A stretch of 64,000 nt of DNA from Cinclus cinclus (taxonomy: Eukaryota; Chordata; Aves; Passeriformes; Cinclidae), in assembly GCF_963662255.1 (NCBI RefSeq), contig NW_026912178.1, positions 1,116,001 through 1,180,000 of the forward strand. The letters are read 5' to 3'. Below are positions 63,738-64,000 of this stretch, one piece after another. The notes under the pieces were generated by a model, which saw nothing but the letters and a program-made list of their open reading frames with translations, did not search any database and was not told the DNA's origin. Made by a program: the position numbers and the translations under genes. Positions within the stretch are counted from its first letter, which is position 1; every line of letters starts with the position of its first letter.

Positions 63738-64000
63738 AGACAGCATGAAGGAAAAGAATCAAATGATTCATTGTGACATCAAGTGGCCTAAAAGGGCTTG
63801 GAATGCATTGTGACACCACAGAGGTTAAGAGAAGCAAGGAACCATTGTGACCCAAGGGAGGCTAACAATCTAATGATCCCCAGTGACACCAGGGTTTGTA
63901 ATAGGGCCAGGGATGAATTGTGAAAGCATGGGGCCCAAGAAAAACATGGAAACATTATGACACCATGAAGGCCAAGAATCAAATGATTCATTGTGACATC

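Larger units (their letters stand above)
1..64000. repeat. Satellite DNA array, 220-bp monomer, about 291 copies
   Basis: Every line of the window belongs to the same tandem repeat, always in the same orientation. Marker words such as AAATGATTCATTG, AAGTGGCCTAAAAGGGC and GAGGTTAAGAGAAGC recur every 219 to 221 bases from end to end, with no gap or foreign insertion. Base composition of the class A consensus is about 46% GC, with A far exceeding T on the plus strand (about 78 to 40 per monomer). The class B consensus has no CpG and the class A consensus has two. Homogeneous, single-orientation arrays without transposon insertions are typical of the recombining core of centromeric or other heterochromatic satellites; which of these this is cannot be told from sequence alone. 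I do not recognise the family. The array is cut by both window ends. Confidence 0.98.

Noticed and set aside
1..64000. Protein-coding genes from the many minus-strand open frames of 64 to 168 codons
   Set aside because: They are the same satellite monomer read repeatedly, overlap each other by 68 bases in shifting frames, vary freely in sequence and length with one-base indels, and have no promoter or unique flank. Low T on the plus strand removes stop codons from the minus strand.
1..64000. A CRISPR array, suggested by a 36-37 bp period
   Set aside because: There are no unique spacers. All of the 36-37 bp units are diverged copies of each other and the larger 220-bp unit repeats as a whole, with no cas genes.
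1..64000. A CENP-B box (TTCG, four bases, A, two bases, CGGG)
   Set aside because: TTCG occurs only in rare variants (for example GATTCGCTTTTGAC and GATTCGTTGTAAC), and none has the required downstream A and CGGG. A centromeric role would have to be independent of this box.
1..64000. A repetitive secreted or antifreeze-type protein encoded by the 220-bp repeat
   Set aside because: 220 is not a multiple of three, so no single frame runs through consecutive monomers; a coding tandem repeat would keep frame.
1..64000. Transposon, retroelement or SINE origin with internal promoter boxes
   Set aside because: No terminal repeats, target-site duplications, poly-A tails, tRNA-like A and B boxes or coding remnants were seen. 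The internal 36.7-bp structure explains the monomer without such a source.
1..64000. Telomeric or microsatellite tracts, tRNA or rRNA genes
   Set aside because: No TTAGGG-type runs, no simple-sequence tract longer than about seven identical bases, and no conserved RNA-gene words were found in any part of the window.
1..64000. A previously undescribed multi-gene biological system
   Set aside because: There is no non-repetitive sequence in the window in which such a system could lie. The interest of this region is in satellite structure and turnover.

Overview
The whole 64 kb window is one uninterrupted, head-to-tail tandem satellite array. I found no gene, RNA gene, transposon, CRISPR array, telomeric repeat or unique-sequence spacer. 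The array runs in one orientation from base 1 to base 64000 and both ends lie inside monomers, so it continues beyond the window on both sides. This is eukaryotic heterochromatin-type DNA (centromeric, pericentromeric, subtelomeric or heterochromatic-arm satellite). CpG is almost absent while TG and CA are abundant, which fits a genome with cytosine methylation such as a vertebrate or plant. I do not recognise the family and cannot name the species.

The repeat has four levels. (1) A 36/37-bp sub-repeat opens with TTGTGACACCA or a close variant. (2) Three sub-repeats (37+37+36) make a 110-bp half-monomer. (3) Two half-monomers make a 220-bp monomer, with 219-bp and 221-bp variants; the window holds about 291 monomers. 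(4) Monomers fall into classes. Class A carries a GGGGGCGCAAAAGG block, class B carries GAGCCCAAGAAAAACATGG, and the shorter classes C and C' carry GGCACAATTAATCATGG or GGCACAATAAATCATGG. A mostly alternates with B or C, giving an approximately 440-bp dimer that is often out of phase.

Above this, the array is a patchwork of larger duplications whose offsets are whole numbers of monomers. By position they are: a related pair at 0.8-4.0 kb; an 879-bp tandem pair at 4.2-6.05 kb; a nearly perfect 6371-bp tandem duplication at 4.36-17.2 kb; an older partial copy at 18.3-21.9 kb; a 2638-bp pair at 23.6-27.3 kb; a 659-bp pair at 27.9-29.2 kb; a 3956-bp pair at 30.6-36.6 kb with a third partial copy at 37.6-38.8 kb; a copy of 24.7-26.6 kb at 38.7-40.7 kb; a 2197-bp-spaced pair at 43.5-46.2 kb; 660-, 1319- and 879-bp tandem events at 55-60.6 kb; and copies of 48.8-50.5 kb and 52.0-52.7 kb near the right end. 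The pattern is what repeated unequal exchange or gene conversion in a living satellite array produces.

The minus strand shows hundreds of overlapping open frames, mostly 95 codons long. They are by-products of the repeat: the plus strand has about twice as many A as T, so the minus strand is poor in stop codons, and the 220-bp period shifts frame at each monomer. No protein-coding gene is annotated. All comparisons were made by eye from the printed sequence; mismatch counts are minimum counts of what I noticed, not alignments.
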